17,553 nt of DNA from CAYHWW01 sp964360145 (GCA_964360145.1 CAYHWW010000055.1:1-17553), one strand, 5' to 3'. Positions 1 through 7,929 are shown, numbered from the stretch's first letter. Notes: a model not told the origin generated them from the letters alone. Program-made: numbers and translations.

Positions 1-1256
1 CCCATTCGCGGGGGTGGGCGTGGCCCCCCGAATCTCGGGCGGGGTCCGAACCCACCTTCACGACGGGGAGGGCGGTCACCGCCGAAACTGGGGCGGCGGT
101 CGCTGCTAAAGCCACCTTCGCGACGAGGGGGGCGATCACCGCCGAAGCTAGGACGACGGTCGCTGCTAAAACCACCCTCACGACGAGGGGGGCGGTCACC
201 GCCAAAACTAGGACGACGGTCGCTGCTAAAGCCACCTTCACGACGGGGAGGGCGATCACCACCGAACGGGCGCGGCCCGGAGCTCGGGCGGCCACCAAAG
301 CCACCTTCACGACGCGGAGGGCGGTCACTGCCTTCGCGGCGTTCAAAACTGCGGGGACCCGCGTGGCGGGGAGCAGTTTCCTCGCGGCGCTCGGCGCGAT
401 CATTGCGCTCTTCACGCTCTTTCCAGGGAGAGAGGCGTTTCTCGCTTCGTTCCGCGCGTCTGTTGACCACGATTTCCGCTTCTGCTTTGTCTTTGCTGTA
501 GCGACTGCGCTTCACCGGTCCATTGCTCTTGGCGGCAGTTTCCGCTTCAGCGACGAGTTTTTGGAAGTCTTCAGCGGTGGCAAAACGGAACTCGCCGGGC
601 TCCATATTGCCGAGCTTGAGGCTTCCGATGCTGGAGCGCACGATGCGGTCCACCAGGATGCCCCGGCGGTTCAAGATCTCGCGGATATCAAGGCTTGCGC
701 CTTCGGTCACTTCCAGGCTCATCCACGTTTTGTTGCTGAGCTTTTCATCCAGGGTGATGGTTTGGAAGCGCAACACGCCCTCTGGAGTGAAGATGCCATT
801 TTTGAGGCCTTCGAGGTCTTCAGCGGTGAAGTGGCCCTTGGCTTTCACGTTGTAAGTCTTTGGCAGTGATTTGGCGCGGAAGAGCTTGTTCACGAGATCG
901 CCATCGTTGGTGAGGAGCAGCATGCCCTCGGAGTTGTAGTCGAGGCGACCCACGGGAACGACACGCTCTTGCACGGCCTTCAAAAGGTGGGAGAGGGTGA
1001 GGCGGCCCTCGGGGTCTTCAAGAGAACTCACCACACCCTTGGGCTTGTTCAATACTACGTATACTTTATCCACTTCGGTCATGATCATCTTGCCACTGAT
1101 CTTGATGTGGTCGGTTTTGGCGTCCGCTTTGGCCCCCAACTCCGTAACCAAGGCACCGTTTACAGTGACGGCCCCTTGCAGGATGAGCTGCTCAGCTTTG
1201 CGGCGTGAAGTGATGCCGGCGTTGGCAATAATCTTATGCAAGCGTTCCAGTGCCAT
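1..1256 (-). CDS. rluB: 23S rRNA pseudouridine synthase, RsuA/RluB family, with repetitive Arg/Gly-rich tail (3' end outside window)
   Basis: The enzyme isomerises a specific uridine in ribosomal RNA to pseudouridine. An N-terminal S4 RNA-binding domain (about residues 3-50, beginning MALERLHKIIANAG) is followed by the catalytic domain with the family motif VGRLDYNSEGMLLLTNDG; the catalytic Asp is D106. The start ATG at 1256 has a good ribosome binding site, AAAGGA at 1263-1268 (minus-strand sense), 6 nt away. From about residue 240 the protein becomes highly charged, and from about residue 310 it is a low-complexity tail repeating DRPPRREGGF and SSDRRPSFGG. No stop codon is reached before position 1, so at least 418 codons are present and the C-terminus is missing. 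RluB is chosen over RsuA/RluF because of the long basic tail and the similar placement near scpB in related genomes; the exact target uridine cannot be read from sequence. Confidence 0.88.
   Translation of the reverse strand, partial: MALERLHKIIANAGITSRRKAEQLILQGAVTVNGALVTELGAKADAKTDHIKISGKMIMTEVDKVYVVLNKPKGVVSSLEDPEGRLTLSHLLKAVQERVVPVGRLDYNSEGMLLLTNDGDLVNKLFRAKSLPKTYNVKAKGHFTAEDLEGLKNGIFTPEGVLRFQTITLDEKLSNKTWMSLEVTEGASLDIREILNRRGILVDRIVRSSIGSLKLGNMEPGEFRFATAEDFQKLVAEAETAAKSNGPVKRSRYSKDKAEAEIVVNRRAERSEKRLSPWKEREERNDRAERREETAPRHAGPRSFERREGSDRPPRREGGFGGRPSSGPRPFGGDRPPRREGGFSSDRRPSFGGDRPPRREGGFSSDRRPSFGGDRPPRREGGFSSDRRPSFGGDRPPRREGGFGPRPRFGGPRPPPRM
52..330 (-). repeat. 60-bp in-frame tandem repeats encoding the RluB tail
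   Basis: Three 60-bp units lie at 52-111, 112-171 and 172-231. A fourth, diverged 69-bp unit lies at 232-300 and a partial fifth starts at 301. Each unit starts (plus strand) with a ccaccttcacgacg-like segment. The unit length is a multiple of three, so the reading frame is kept and each unit encodes a 20-residue block combining DRPPRREGGF with SSDRRPSFGG. Most differences between units fall at third codon positions (for example CGT/CGC, GAA/GAG), which suggests the peptide repeat is maintained by selection. This is intragenic, not a CRISPR array. Confidence 0.85.
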
Positions 1257-1309
1257 GGGTCGTCCTTTAGGTTGCGGAAAAGAGCGACTATATATCATAC
1301 TTATTGATA
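1257..1309. promoter_or_regulatory. Divergent promoter region between the pseudouridine synthase and patatin genes
   Basis: This 53-bp AT-rich spacer serves two genes read outward. On the plus strand, TTGCGG at about 1272-1277 and TATCAT near 1293-1298 could be -35 and -10 boxes (spacing about 15), placing a transcript start close to the patatin ATG at 1310. No Shine-Dalgarno sequence precedes that ATG, so a leaderless message is plausible. On the minus strand, TATGAT or TATATAG upstream of the AAAGGA ribosome binding site is a possible -10 box. These are weak matches read by eye. Confidence 0.4.
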
Positions 1310-2461
1310 ATGCCGGACATATTTGGATTGGTGATGACAGGGGGAGGCGCCCGGGGGGCCTATCAAGCAGGTGTGCTGAAGCGCATCGGCGAGTTCTACA
1401 CGGGAAAACCGTCTCCCTTTGCCGTGGTGGCGGGGGCTTCGGCTGGGGCCATCAATGGGGCCATGGTTGCCGCGACCTCTTTGGATTTCGGGGGAGGATC
1501 GATCAAGCTCGCGGACTTGTGGGGTAATATCGAGAGCCGCCGCATTTTCCGCTCAGACCTGGGCTCCATCAGCGCCAAGGCCTCCCAGTGGATCACCGAT
1601 CTCTCCTTCGGGGGCATGATGGGGGGGGGCAGGGCCCAGTCTCTGTTGGACGCCAGGCCCCTGCGCATGCTCCTGCAGGAGAATCTGCCTCTCAGCGGCA
1701 TTCAAAAAAGCATCGATGCCGGGGTTTTGAAAGCAGTGGCCGTGGTGGCCACTAACTATACTTCCGGTAAGTCCTACTTCTTCATCCAAGGGGTTCCAGG
1801 CCACGCCACCTGGAGGAAGAGCAGGCGCATTGCTCTTGCCACTGAAATATCCGTGGAGCACGTCATGGCATCCTCCGCCATTCCCGTTGTGTTCCAGCCG
1901 GTGCAACTCGATACGGCCCACGGTAAGGCCTACTATGGCGACGGCTGTCTGAGACTGACGAGTCCCCTTTCTCCTGCCATTCGCCTGGGCGCCAATCGCA
2001 TGCTCGCCATCGGTGTGCGTAACCAAAAAGCTGCTGAAATCCTGGCCGGTGAGCATGAGCTGCAGGATCATTCGCCCCCGGTGGCGCAGGTGGTCGGCAC
2101 CATGCTGAACGCCATCTTCCTCGATCATCTGGATACTGATGTGGAACATCTGGGGCGCATCAATGAATTGCTGAAAAAACAGATGGTGGAGCGCATCGAC
2201 ACGATAGAGCCCATTCGTGAGCTCGAGGTTCTTTCCATATCGCCTTCGGTGGATTTAGGCGCGCTGGCGATGCAGTACAGCAAGCAGATCCCGCCGCTGG
2301 TGCGCTATATGCTCCGGGGCCTGGGCACCAAGGAGTCAGAGACCAGCGATCTCATGAGCTACTTGCTCTTCGTGAAGGACTACGCACGGGCGCTATTAGA
2401 GATCGGCTACCACGATGCGGATCGGCGCATCGACGAGATCAAGGACTTTTTAAGACCCTGA
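1310..2461 (+). CDS. Patatin-like phospholipase
   Basis: A 383-residue serine acyl hydrolase of the patatin family (lysophospholipase/phospholipase A type; the natural lipid is not known). All core motifs are present near the N-terminus: the oxyanion-hole loop GGGARG (residues 11-16), the nucleophile elbow GASAG with Ser44, and the dyad Asp in YYGDGCLR (D211). Family members usually have DGG/DGA; here it is DGC. No signal peptide is seen, so it is cytoplasmic or exported by another route. The last ~150 residues are outside the catalytic core and unassigned. ATG 1310 is preferred; a TTG two codons earlier (1304) is possible, and neither has a ribosome binding site. The gene is divergent from rluB and convergent with the PLD-like gene. 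Confidence 0.85.
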   Translation: MPDIFGLVMTGGGARGAYQAGVLKRIGEFYTGKPSPFAVVAGASAGAINGAMVAATSLDFGGGSIKLADLWGNIESRRIFRSDLGSISAKASQWITDLSFGGMMGGGRAQSLLDARPLRMLLQENLPLSGIQKSIDAGVLKAVAVVATNYTSGKSYFFIQGVPGHATWRKSRRIALATEISVEHVMASSAIPVVFQPVQLDTAHGKAYYGDGCLRLTSPLSPAIRLGANRMLAIGVRNQKAAEILAGEHELQDHSPPVAQVVGTMLNAIFLDHLDTDVEHLGRINELLKKQMVERIDTIEPIRELEVLSISPSVDLGALAMQYSKQIPPLVRYMLRGLGTKESETSDLMSYLLFVKDYARALLEIGYHDADRRIDEIKDFLRP

Positions 2462-2462
2462 A

Positions 2463-2651
2463 TAGGCTGCCGAGAAAGGGCCAGATGCGAGGATTTCCGG
2501 GCACGAGCCCGGAAATCGGTCAGCGCAGCTGCGCCGAAGCAGGATGCGTAGGCGACGGGAGGAGGAGCCCGGCGACCAAGGCGCACTCCTGTGCGCCGCG
2601 TGGAGCGGGCGACGACGACAACGAAGCAGATGGCCCTTTCTCGGCAGCCTA
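2463..2651. repeat. 189-bp nested palindromic element filling a convergent intergenic gap
   Basis: Outer inverted-repeat arms of 21 bp match perfectly (2463-2483 and 2631-2651; arm core GGCTGCCGAGAAAGGGCCA). Nested inside are a perfect 11-bp stem GATTTCCGGGC / GCCCGGAAATC with an ACGA loop (about 2492-2517), a 12-bp perfect palindrome GCGCAGCTGCGC (about 2523-2534), and a 7-bp stem GGCGCAC / GTGCGCC with a TCCT loop (about 2579-2596). The element starts two bases after the patatin stop (2461) and ends two bases before the PLD-like stop (2654). It has no run of T, so it is not a standard intrinsic terminator, although the stem could act as one for both genes. A dispersed REP/MITE-like element or a structured RNA are the main alternatives. 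I see no coding signal in it. Confidence 0.75.
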
Positions 2652-2653
2652 CG

Positions 2654-4765
2654 TTAGTGGTTGCTGCCCCAGGGGCGGTGCGGCCGCGGCATCAAGGCTT
2701 CGCGGCAGACATCGCCAGCAAGGGCAGGGACGTTCGCCGTGGCGCGCTGCCAGAGGCCGCGGGCCCAATTCAGCGGAGCTCCAGCGAGGGCCGTGACCCG
2801 TGCGGCGATCCCGCGGCGTTCCTTGGGCACCCAAGGTGGCGGCAGGGCGTCATTGCGGCCCAACAAGTCCCAGGCGGCTTTGACGCGGCTTTCCAAATCT
2901 TCTTTGCTGAGCTGAGGAGACCAGAGGGCGCGTTCAAAGCCGAAGCGTACTTCACCGCCGGTAAGCTCAAAGGCTAGCGGCGCCATGAGAATGCCCAGGG
3001 TGATGTTGTCTAGCCTCAGCGCATTCTCTAGGCCACGATACCAGGATACGAGGGAGAGGAATGTGGCGACTGCTTTGTGTCGGGCTTCCGTGGGGTGGCG
3101 CTGAGTCAGATGGCTGTTCGCATCCACTAAGGCCGTCAGTGCGGCGCGGGCTTCATCCATGCGCCCTGCCTTGAGATCGCTCACGATGCCTTGGGCTTGA
3201 GCGAAGTAGGTCTCCTTGATGTCCTTGGGGGAATGGCCCGTGAGCTGGGCAATGGCATCTACGGTGACGACGTATTCCGAGAGAGGCACGGCGTGGCCTT
3301 CTTGAATGGCGATTTCGAGGGGGCGCTCCACACTTTGGATGAAGGCATGGGCCATGGGGCTCGCCGCGGGGAACTTATAAACGGTCTGAAGCTCGGCGTT
3401 GGCGAAGTTGCCTGAGTTGTTGTAGCTGCCCGTGAAGACGTAGGCCCACTCCAGGCCGTCTTCTTTTACGTGGTAGATGTGGGTTTTGTCGTGCCAGACC
3501 CAGCGTGCGATGGGGGGACCCTCGGGGTCAGTCTCATCCCGGCCCTCGACGCCGCGGATGTAGACGTAGGCATGGATGCGATCCCGCAGCGCTTTTTTGA
3601 AGCCACGCACGTCGGGGGCGTCCCCGGGGCGGAAGACGGGGTAGCCCGCCTCGGCGGCAGTGATGCCCCAGTCGTCCAGGGAGACGAACTTTGCGTCATA
3701 GATTTCTTTAGTTTCCCAACCCGGTGCGGCGTCCATGAGCTCTTGCTTGGCGCGGAGCACGGCGCCGTTGGTGTTTACGAAATGGCTCGCCCATTCGCCC
3801 AGCATGGCGTTGTTGGCGGGGTCGGCTTTGATTTTATCGAGCATGTTCTTCAGGACATAGTCGACCTTGCGCCGGTTCAACTCGAAGCGGCCTTGGGTGT
3901 ACGCCGCTTCCGCGAAGGAGCCATCAGCGTAGGTGACGCGCAATGGGGCTATTTCAGGGATTTCTGACGTGGTACGGCCAGCCCGGTACCCCGTGGCCAT
4001 GGCGTCGAGGTAGGCCAAGTGGTAGGCGGCGAGGAGGGGTTCCGCACCTTCCATGAGGCGATTGAAGCGGGGGTTGTTCGTCCAGTTATGGGTGCTGTTC
4101 ATGTCCCTCACCACGCGACGTTGCGGCCCCGCGCCGAGGATGGCCAGCAACTGCTTCTGGTGCATGAGGGGATGGCGTTCCTCTTCCCCGCTGGCGCCGG
4201 GCCCGTAGAGGGGTTGACTCACGATTTGGTAGGGGCTTTGACCGAAGTGGAAACCCGCGGCGCGGAGCTTCGTGAGCTCACGGCCCATGGGGTTGTCCTT
4301 GATGGTGGCCTCTGAGAAGCGGGAGTGGTGGCGCTCGCCCTTTTTGAATTCCGCCTCCATGCTCTCGTTCAAGTCCGTGATGAGGGTGATGCGGCCGATG
4401 CAACCGCTGGTTTTCGCCGCGATGAGGGCATCCACGATGGGGGCGAAGCCCATCTCGTAGCGGGCGATGATGAGTTCTTTTTCCGCGGCGGAGGCACTAG
4501 TGCCTGCAGCGTCGGCGCAGAGGGCCTGGATGGCGGCGATTTCCCGGGCGATGAGGTCATCGTCGGATACGACGCGGGCATCCGTATTGGGGTAGGGGTG
4601 GCTCACGGCCAAGAGGCGGATGGCGCTGTCCGCGGAAGGCAGGGCGGAGTGCGCCCCCTGGGGGGCTGGGATGGCCTTCGCACGACCCGCTTGGGCTGAG
4701 AGGCAGAAGAGCAGGGGTATGAGAGCCAAGAAGAAAGACAGAGAGCGATGCATGCGAAGCGTCAT
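2654..4765 (-). CDS. Exported phospholipase-D-like protein with two degenerate HKD half-sites
   Basis: A 703-residue protein. A Sec signal peptide is clear (hydrophobic stretch SFFLALIPLLFCLSAQA, likely cleaved after AQA). The start ATG 4765 is preferred over an upstream in-frame one at 4819 because AGAAGG lies 9 nt before it and the signal peptide then begins at residue 1. Two PLD-type half-sites are visible: H202-Q-K204 followed by STHNWT, and H425-D-K427 followed by G446-S-Y-N449. In canonical HxKxxxxD(x)nGSxN motifs an Asp sits five residues after the Lys; here it is I209 in the first and H432 in the second, so the fold is likely but catalysis is uncertain. About 230 further residues follow the second site. 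It lies 34 bp downstream of another exported protein gene, apparently in one operon. It acts in the periplasm or outside the cell. Confidence 0.72.
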   Translation of the reverse strand: MTLRMHRSLSFFLALIPLLFCLSAQAGRAKAIPAPQGAHSALPSADSAIRLLAVSHPYPNTDARVVSDDDLIAREIAAIQALCADAAGTSASAAEKELIIARYEMGFAPIVDALIAAKTSGCIGRITLITDLNESMEAEFKKGERHHSRFSEATIKDNPMGRELTKLRAAGFHFGQSPYQIVSQPLYGPGASGEEERHPLMHQKQLLAILGAGPQRRVVRDMNSTHNWTNNPRFNRLMEGAEPLLAAYHLAYLDAMATGYRAGRTTSEIPEIAPLRVTYADGSFAEAAYTQGRFELNRRKVDYVLKNMLDKIKADPANNAMLGEWASHFVNTNGAVLRAKQELMDAAPGWETKEIYDAKFVSLDDWGITAAEAGYPVFRPGDAPDVRGFKKALRDRIHAYVYIRGVEGRDETDPEGPPIARWVWHDKTHIYHVKEDGLEWAYVFTGSYNNSGNFANAELQTVYKFPAASPMAHAFIQSVERPLEIAIQEGHAVPLSEYVVTVDAIAQLTGHSPKDIKETYFAQAQGIVSDLKAGRMDEARAALTALVDANSHLTQRHPTEARHKAVATFLSLVSWYRGLENALRLDNITLGILMAPLAFELTGGEVRFGFERALWSPQLSKEDLESRVKAAWDLLGRNDALPPPWVPKERRGIAARVTALAGAPLNWARGLWQRATANVPALAGDVCREALMPRPHRPWGSNH

Positions 4766-4799
4766 GGCCCACACCCTTCTCTTTAATTGCTGGTGTTCG

Positions 4800-5828
4800 T
4801 CAAGGGGCCGAGGGTGCAATCCCTAACACACCATCGACGAGTGCTAACAACCGCAGGCGTCGAGGCTCGATGTGGTCGCGGGCGTAGTCGGTGTAGTAAA
4901 CATCGGGGAAGAGATCTGGCTGGCGGGCGACATCGACCCGTAGGGCCGCGAGGGAATCTCGCCAAAGGATCAAATCTTCTTCAGTGGCGCCAGCGCCGTG
5001 GCCGGGGCCTGGGCGGGTCATGATGAGGATGCGGGCATTGCCATCCAGCGCGAGGAGAAGGTCTTCAGCCTCGAAATAATAGCTGCGCCCCACCTGTTGG
5101 TTCAGGGGCACCCCTTCGTTGGCCTGGCGCCAGATGCGGGTGTAGAAATCCGAGGCCTCCGTGCTGGGAGCATGGACCTCCCGTGGAGTGCTCGCTTCGA
5201 TGATTTCGTCCGGGCGCATGAAGTCCGGCGTGACCCGATACATCACTGACTGGAACTCGCTGACGGGCTGTTGCCAGGCAGGCGAGATGGCGGCGGCGAT
5301 GATCACCCCCATGGTGGTGCCGATCACTCCTTGTTTGACGAAGTCGGCACTGCGGGAAGCCATGTGCTTGGAGAAGTCAGTGATGCCGCGCCAGCGGTCT
5401 CGCCAGGTCTTCGGGCCCAGGCGCACCAGTTCGGCGGCGATGAAAAGCTCAAAGAGCTTCTCAGTGACCAGGCCCGCGGTGAGCTGGGTGGGCTCCCGCT
5501 GGAAAAGGAGTGGGGCGAGCTTGGCATTGAAGTATTGGCGATTCTCTGGCTCGTTCACTACAGCCATGAGGGCGTGGCGCTTGAAGTAGCCCATCTCCAT
5601 GGCGCGCCCATAACGCTTGAGCAGACTGCGGACCTGGGGTGCCGCATCATTAAAGCGCGGGGCCAGTGGTTCGGACCAGTGGGGGTCGGCAACGAGGGCC
5701 GTGCGGCAGATGGCATGGGGGTCAGGAGGCAGAATCTGCCCGTTACCCTCCGCGGCGAAGGCCAGGGACCCTGGAAAAAGCAATTGAATGAGTGAGAGGA
5801 TCCCTATGAACCTCTTCTGTTGAGTCAA
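4800..5828 (-). CDS. Exported protein of unknown family, upstream partner of the PLD-like gene
   Basis: I do not recognise the family. With a TTG start at 5828 the product has 342 residues and begins LTQQKRFIGILSLIQ, a good Sec signal peptide with a likely cleavage after AFA (residue 25). A GGGGGG tract 8 nt upstream may act as ribosome binding site. The frame stays open farther upstream, but that part overlaps the divergent gene and looks non-coding. A second hydrophobic segment (VIGTTMGVIIAAAISPAW, about residues 168-185) could anchor the mature protein in the inner membrane with the last ~155 residues outside or inside. No catalytic motif was found. The 34-bp spacing and shared strand with the PLD-like gene suggest a joint function in the envelope. 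Confidence 0.65.
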   Translation of the reverse strand: MTQQKRFIGILSLIQLLFPGSLAFAAEGNGQILPPDPHAICRTALVADPHWSEPLAPRFNDAAPQVRSLLKRYGRAMEMGYFKRHALMAVVNEPENRQYFNAKLAPLLFQREPTQLTAGLVTEKLFELFIAAELVRLGPKTWRDRWRGITDFSKHMASRSADFVKQGVIGTTMGVIIAAAISPAWQQPVSEFQSVMYRVTPDFMRPDEIIEASTPREVHAPSTEASDFYTRIWRQANEGVPLNQQVGRSYYFEAEDLLLALDGNARILIMTRPGPGHGAGATEEDLILWRDSLAALRVDVARQPDLFPDVYYTDYARDHIEPRRLRLLALVDGVLGIAPSAP

Positions 5829-5893
5829 GTCCGGCGCCCCCCCTTGTGGGTTGTGGGGCGAAGCCTTACACTGAAAATATGGGTTGTCGCCAC
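5829..5893. promoter_or_regulatory. Divergent promoter region between the exported-protein operon and the response-regulator operon
   Basis: This is the only non-coding DNA between the minus-strand operon starting at 5828 and the plus-strand operon starting at 5894 (or 5879). It contains a run of seven C on the plus strand (5837-5843) and a TACACT hexamer at about 5867-5872 that could be a -10 box for the plus-strand operon. No convincing -35 box is visible. Confidence 0.3.
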
Positions 5894-6376
5894 ATGAAAG
5901 TTCTCGTGCTGATGATGGTTTGCTCCGTGGCGTGGGCACAGCCGCCGCGGCAGCGCCCGGCAAAGGCCGCACGCAAGCCCGCGTCGAAGACCACGGCGCG
6001 CGCGCCAGCATCGCTGCCTCCGCTCAGCACTCCCGCCGATCGCAGCCTTCCCCACGGCATTCCCCTGTTCCCTGGCGCCGCGGCGGAAGCAATGGTGGCT
6101 GCCAGCAGCAAAGACAACCGTCACTTCCTCGTGGGAAGTTTCATCGCCAGCGTTTCTTTCGATAAGGCCGTGTCTTTCTATAAACCGCATGTGCAGAAAA
6201 TCCCCCCCATGAAGCTGAGCGCCTACGGCCCCTACAAAATCACCCAGGGCTGGCTCAAGGGCTTCAAGCGCGGCGAGTACGTCTTCCGCGTGCATCTCCT
6301 GAGCCCCGTGGTGGATGCTCAGGGCAAGCCCAATCCCAAGCTCACTAGGATCCAGTATTTCATGGAGACGAACTAG
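5894..6376 (+). CDS. Small exported protein of unknown function
   Basis: A 160-residue protein with the Sec signal peptide MKVLVLMMVCSVAWA followed by a low-complexity Lys/Arg/Ala/Pro linker (about residues 17-45) and a compact C-terminal domain. That domain contains LPHGIPLFPGA (FPGA at 59-62) and FDKAVSFYKPHVQK (89-102). A proline-glycine loop followed by a segment with conserved FY is a pattern I associate with small exported proteins of unknown function in this bacterial group; I cannot name a family. ATG 5894 gives the cleanest signal peptide; an in-frame ATG at 5879 and GTG at 5846 are alternatives, none with a strong ribosome binding site. It is followed after 24 bp by two response-regulator genes, likely in the same operon. 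Confidence 0.68.
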   Translation: MKVLVLMMVCSVAWAQPPRQRPAKAARKPASKTTARAPASLPPLSTPADRSLPHGIPLFPGAAAEAMVAASSKDNRHFLVGSFIASVSFDKAVSFYKPHVQKIPPMKLSAYGPYKITQGWLKGFKRGEYVFRVHLLSPVVDAQGKPNPKLTRIQYFMETN

Positions 6377-6400
6377 AGGGCGCGGCCCTGGAGAGATGCC

Positions 6401-7129
6401 ATGGCCACCATGGTGCGCAAGGAAGTTCTCATTCTCGACGATGATCCAGACCTGAGGGTCATGGTGAGGAAAATCCTTGAGGCCGCGGGCCTGGTGGTGC
6501 GGGAGGCCAGCAACGTGGCCCAGGCTTTAGCCATGGTGAGGGAGCGGGCCCCTCATCTGATCCTGCTGGACCTGGAGCTTCAAGGGGATGAAACCGGTTT
6601 TCAGTTCCTGGAGGCTCGCCGCACGGACTTGAGTCTTGCCCAGAGCCCCATCATTGTCCTCACCGCCACGCGGGATCGCAAAGCGGTGTACCGGTCGATA
6701 TCGCTGGGCGCCAACGACTACATTGCCAAGCCGATCAATGCGGTGCTGCTCCTCCAAAAAGTGCGTAAGGCCGTGAGCCTTGACGTGGGTTTTGCCAAGG
6801 TGGAGTTCCCCGCGGATCGCCGCCCCCGGGTTTTCATGGTTGTACCGAGCACCATCATCCGCATGTCCAGCGCCGGCTTTACGCTGGAGGCCCCCCTGAA
6901 AGTGGTGGACCGGGACGATGAGGGTAAGCCGGTGAAAGCTGATATCCAAGTGCGGGCACCCCTCCTGGACGAGGTGGGTGCCACCAAATCCGTGTATAGG
7001 CCCGCGAGTCGTCGCCCCACGCCCAGCATCGCGGCACCGGGCCAGTACGTGACGGAGTTCTCTTTTTACGGCCTCACCGACCGTCAGGCCGAGAAGGTGC
7101 GCAAACTCACGAGGAAGTGGCCCTCATGA
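6401..7129 (+). CDS. Response regulator with C-terminal PilZ-like domain (first of a tandem pair)
   Basis: A 242-residue protein. Residues 7-120 are a receiver domain with the acidic pocket D13-D14-D15, phospho-acceptor D57 in LILLDLEL, T88 in VLTAT and K110 in AKPIN, so phosphorylation should be possible. The C-terminal ~110 residues (about 130-242) contain IIRMSSAGFTLEAPLKV, which resembles the D/NxSxxG core of PilZ domains; the RxxxR c-di-GMP motif is not evident, so binding of the nucleotide is uncertain. No DNA-binding domain is seen. The ribosome binding site GGAGAG (6390-6395) lies 5 nt before the ATG. The gene overlaps the next by 4 bp (ATGA). No histidine kinase is encoded nearby, so the phosphodonor is unlinked. 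Confidence 0.82.
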   Translation: MATMVRKEVLILDDDPDLRVMVRKILEAAGLVVREASNVAQALAMVRERAPHLILLDLELQGDETGFQFLEARRTDLSLAQSPIIVLTATRDRKAVYRSISLGANDYIAKPINAVLLLQKVRKAVSLDVGFAKVEFPADRRPRVFMVVPSTIIRMSSAGFTLEAPLKVVDRDDEGKPVKADIQVRAPLLDEVGATKSVYRPASRRPTPSIAAPGQYVTEFSFYGLTDRQAEKVRKLTRKWPS

Positions 7130-7875
7130 GCTCTTTGCTCAAAATCCAGTCCATGAAACCCTTTGCTCTTTGCGTGGATGACGACCCAGATTTCAATCGC
7201 ATCATACAGTTCATCTTGAAACGCCTCGGCATGGATACTGTTTCCGTGACAACGCCGGCGGCCTTTTTGAAGTCCTTGAAGGAGCGCCAGCCCGACCTTT
7301 GTCTCATTGATCTTCATTTCGGTGACTTGAATTCGGGATTCCTCCTCATCCAGGCCGTACGCAAAGTGGTGGGGCCCCACCTCCCCCTGGTGGTGGTCTC
7401 CAGTAGCGCTGATCGTCAGTCCATCGCCCATGCTCTCGAGATCGGCGCCAACGACTATTTCGTGAAACCCGTGGACGAGGAGCTCATCGCCAGCAAGCTC
7501 CAGCGCTACATTGATTCCGATGAGATGAAGCAGGCCGCGGAGCCGCTCAAGCAGGTGCCCGAGGATCTTGCCCGTGCCTATGCCTCCCTCCCCGTGGACA
7601 TCACCGAGATCGATGAGTTGGGCATGAAGCTTTTATCCCCGCACCTCGTCTCGAAGGGCACCGCGTTGTACTTGGACCATGCCTTCATCCATGAGGTGAC
7701 CGGGAAGAAACACCCGGTGTTGGCCACTGTGACGAACACCTGGGTGGACAACGATGGTGTGCAGTTCGGCGCCTATGCGGAGTTCGATGATGCGGATGAG
7801 GATCTGCGGGCATCGGTGCGACGCTGGATCGTGGCTAATATGCGCTCTGGGGTGAAGCCTCCTGAGGCTGTGTAG
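7126..7875 (+). CDS. Response regulator with C-terminal PilZ-like domain (second of a tandem pair)
   Basis: A 249-residue paralogue of the preceding gene. The receiver domain (about 11-125) has D18-D19-D20, phospho-acceptor D62 in LCLIDLHF, S92/S93 in place of the usual Thr, and K114 in VKPVD. The C-terminal region contains PVDITEIDELGMKLLSP, a PilZ-like motif aligning with MSSAGFTLEAP in its neighbour, then a beta-rich stretch ending near residue 240. ATG 7126 is chosen over GTG 7117 because AGGAAG sits about 8 nt upstream and the ATGA overlap with the previous stop is typical of translational coupling. The two proteins may form a heteromer or a phosphorylation-dependent pair; that is inference. 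Confidence 0.82.
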   Translation: MSSLLKIQSMKPFALCVDDDPDFNRIIQFILKRLGMDTVSVTTPAAFLKSLKERQPDLCLIDLHFGDLNSGFLLIQAVRKVVGPHLPLVVVSSSADRQSIAHALEIGANDYFVKPVDEELIASKLQRYIDSDEMKQAAEPLKQVPEDLARAYASLPVDITEIDELGMKLLSPHLVSKGTALYLDHAFIHEVTGKKHPVLATVTNTWVDNDGVQFGAYAEFDDADEDLRASVRRWIVANMRSGVKPPEAV

Positions 7876-7929
7876 CTTGGCCGTGTCCTGCAAGGCTGTC
7901 AGTGCTTGAGGTAGATCGTCGATAAACGT

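Noticed and set aside
52..330. CRISPR-like array of 60-bp repeats
   Set aside because: Units are directly adjacent with no spacers, stay in frame and encode the RluB tail.
2485..2796. Small ORF across the palindromic element
   Set aside because: It runs through hairpins and into the antisense of the PLD-like gene, with no ribosome binding site and repeat-derived composition.
7876..7929. Terminator between the second response regulator and scpB
   Set aside because: Only a weak imperfect dyad (CAAGGCTGTCAGTGCTTG) without a T-tract; not supported.
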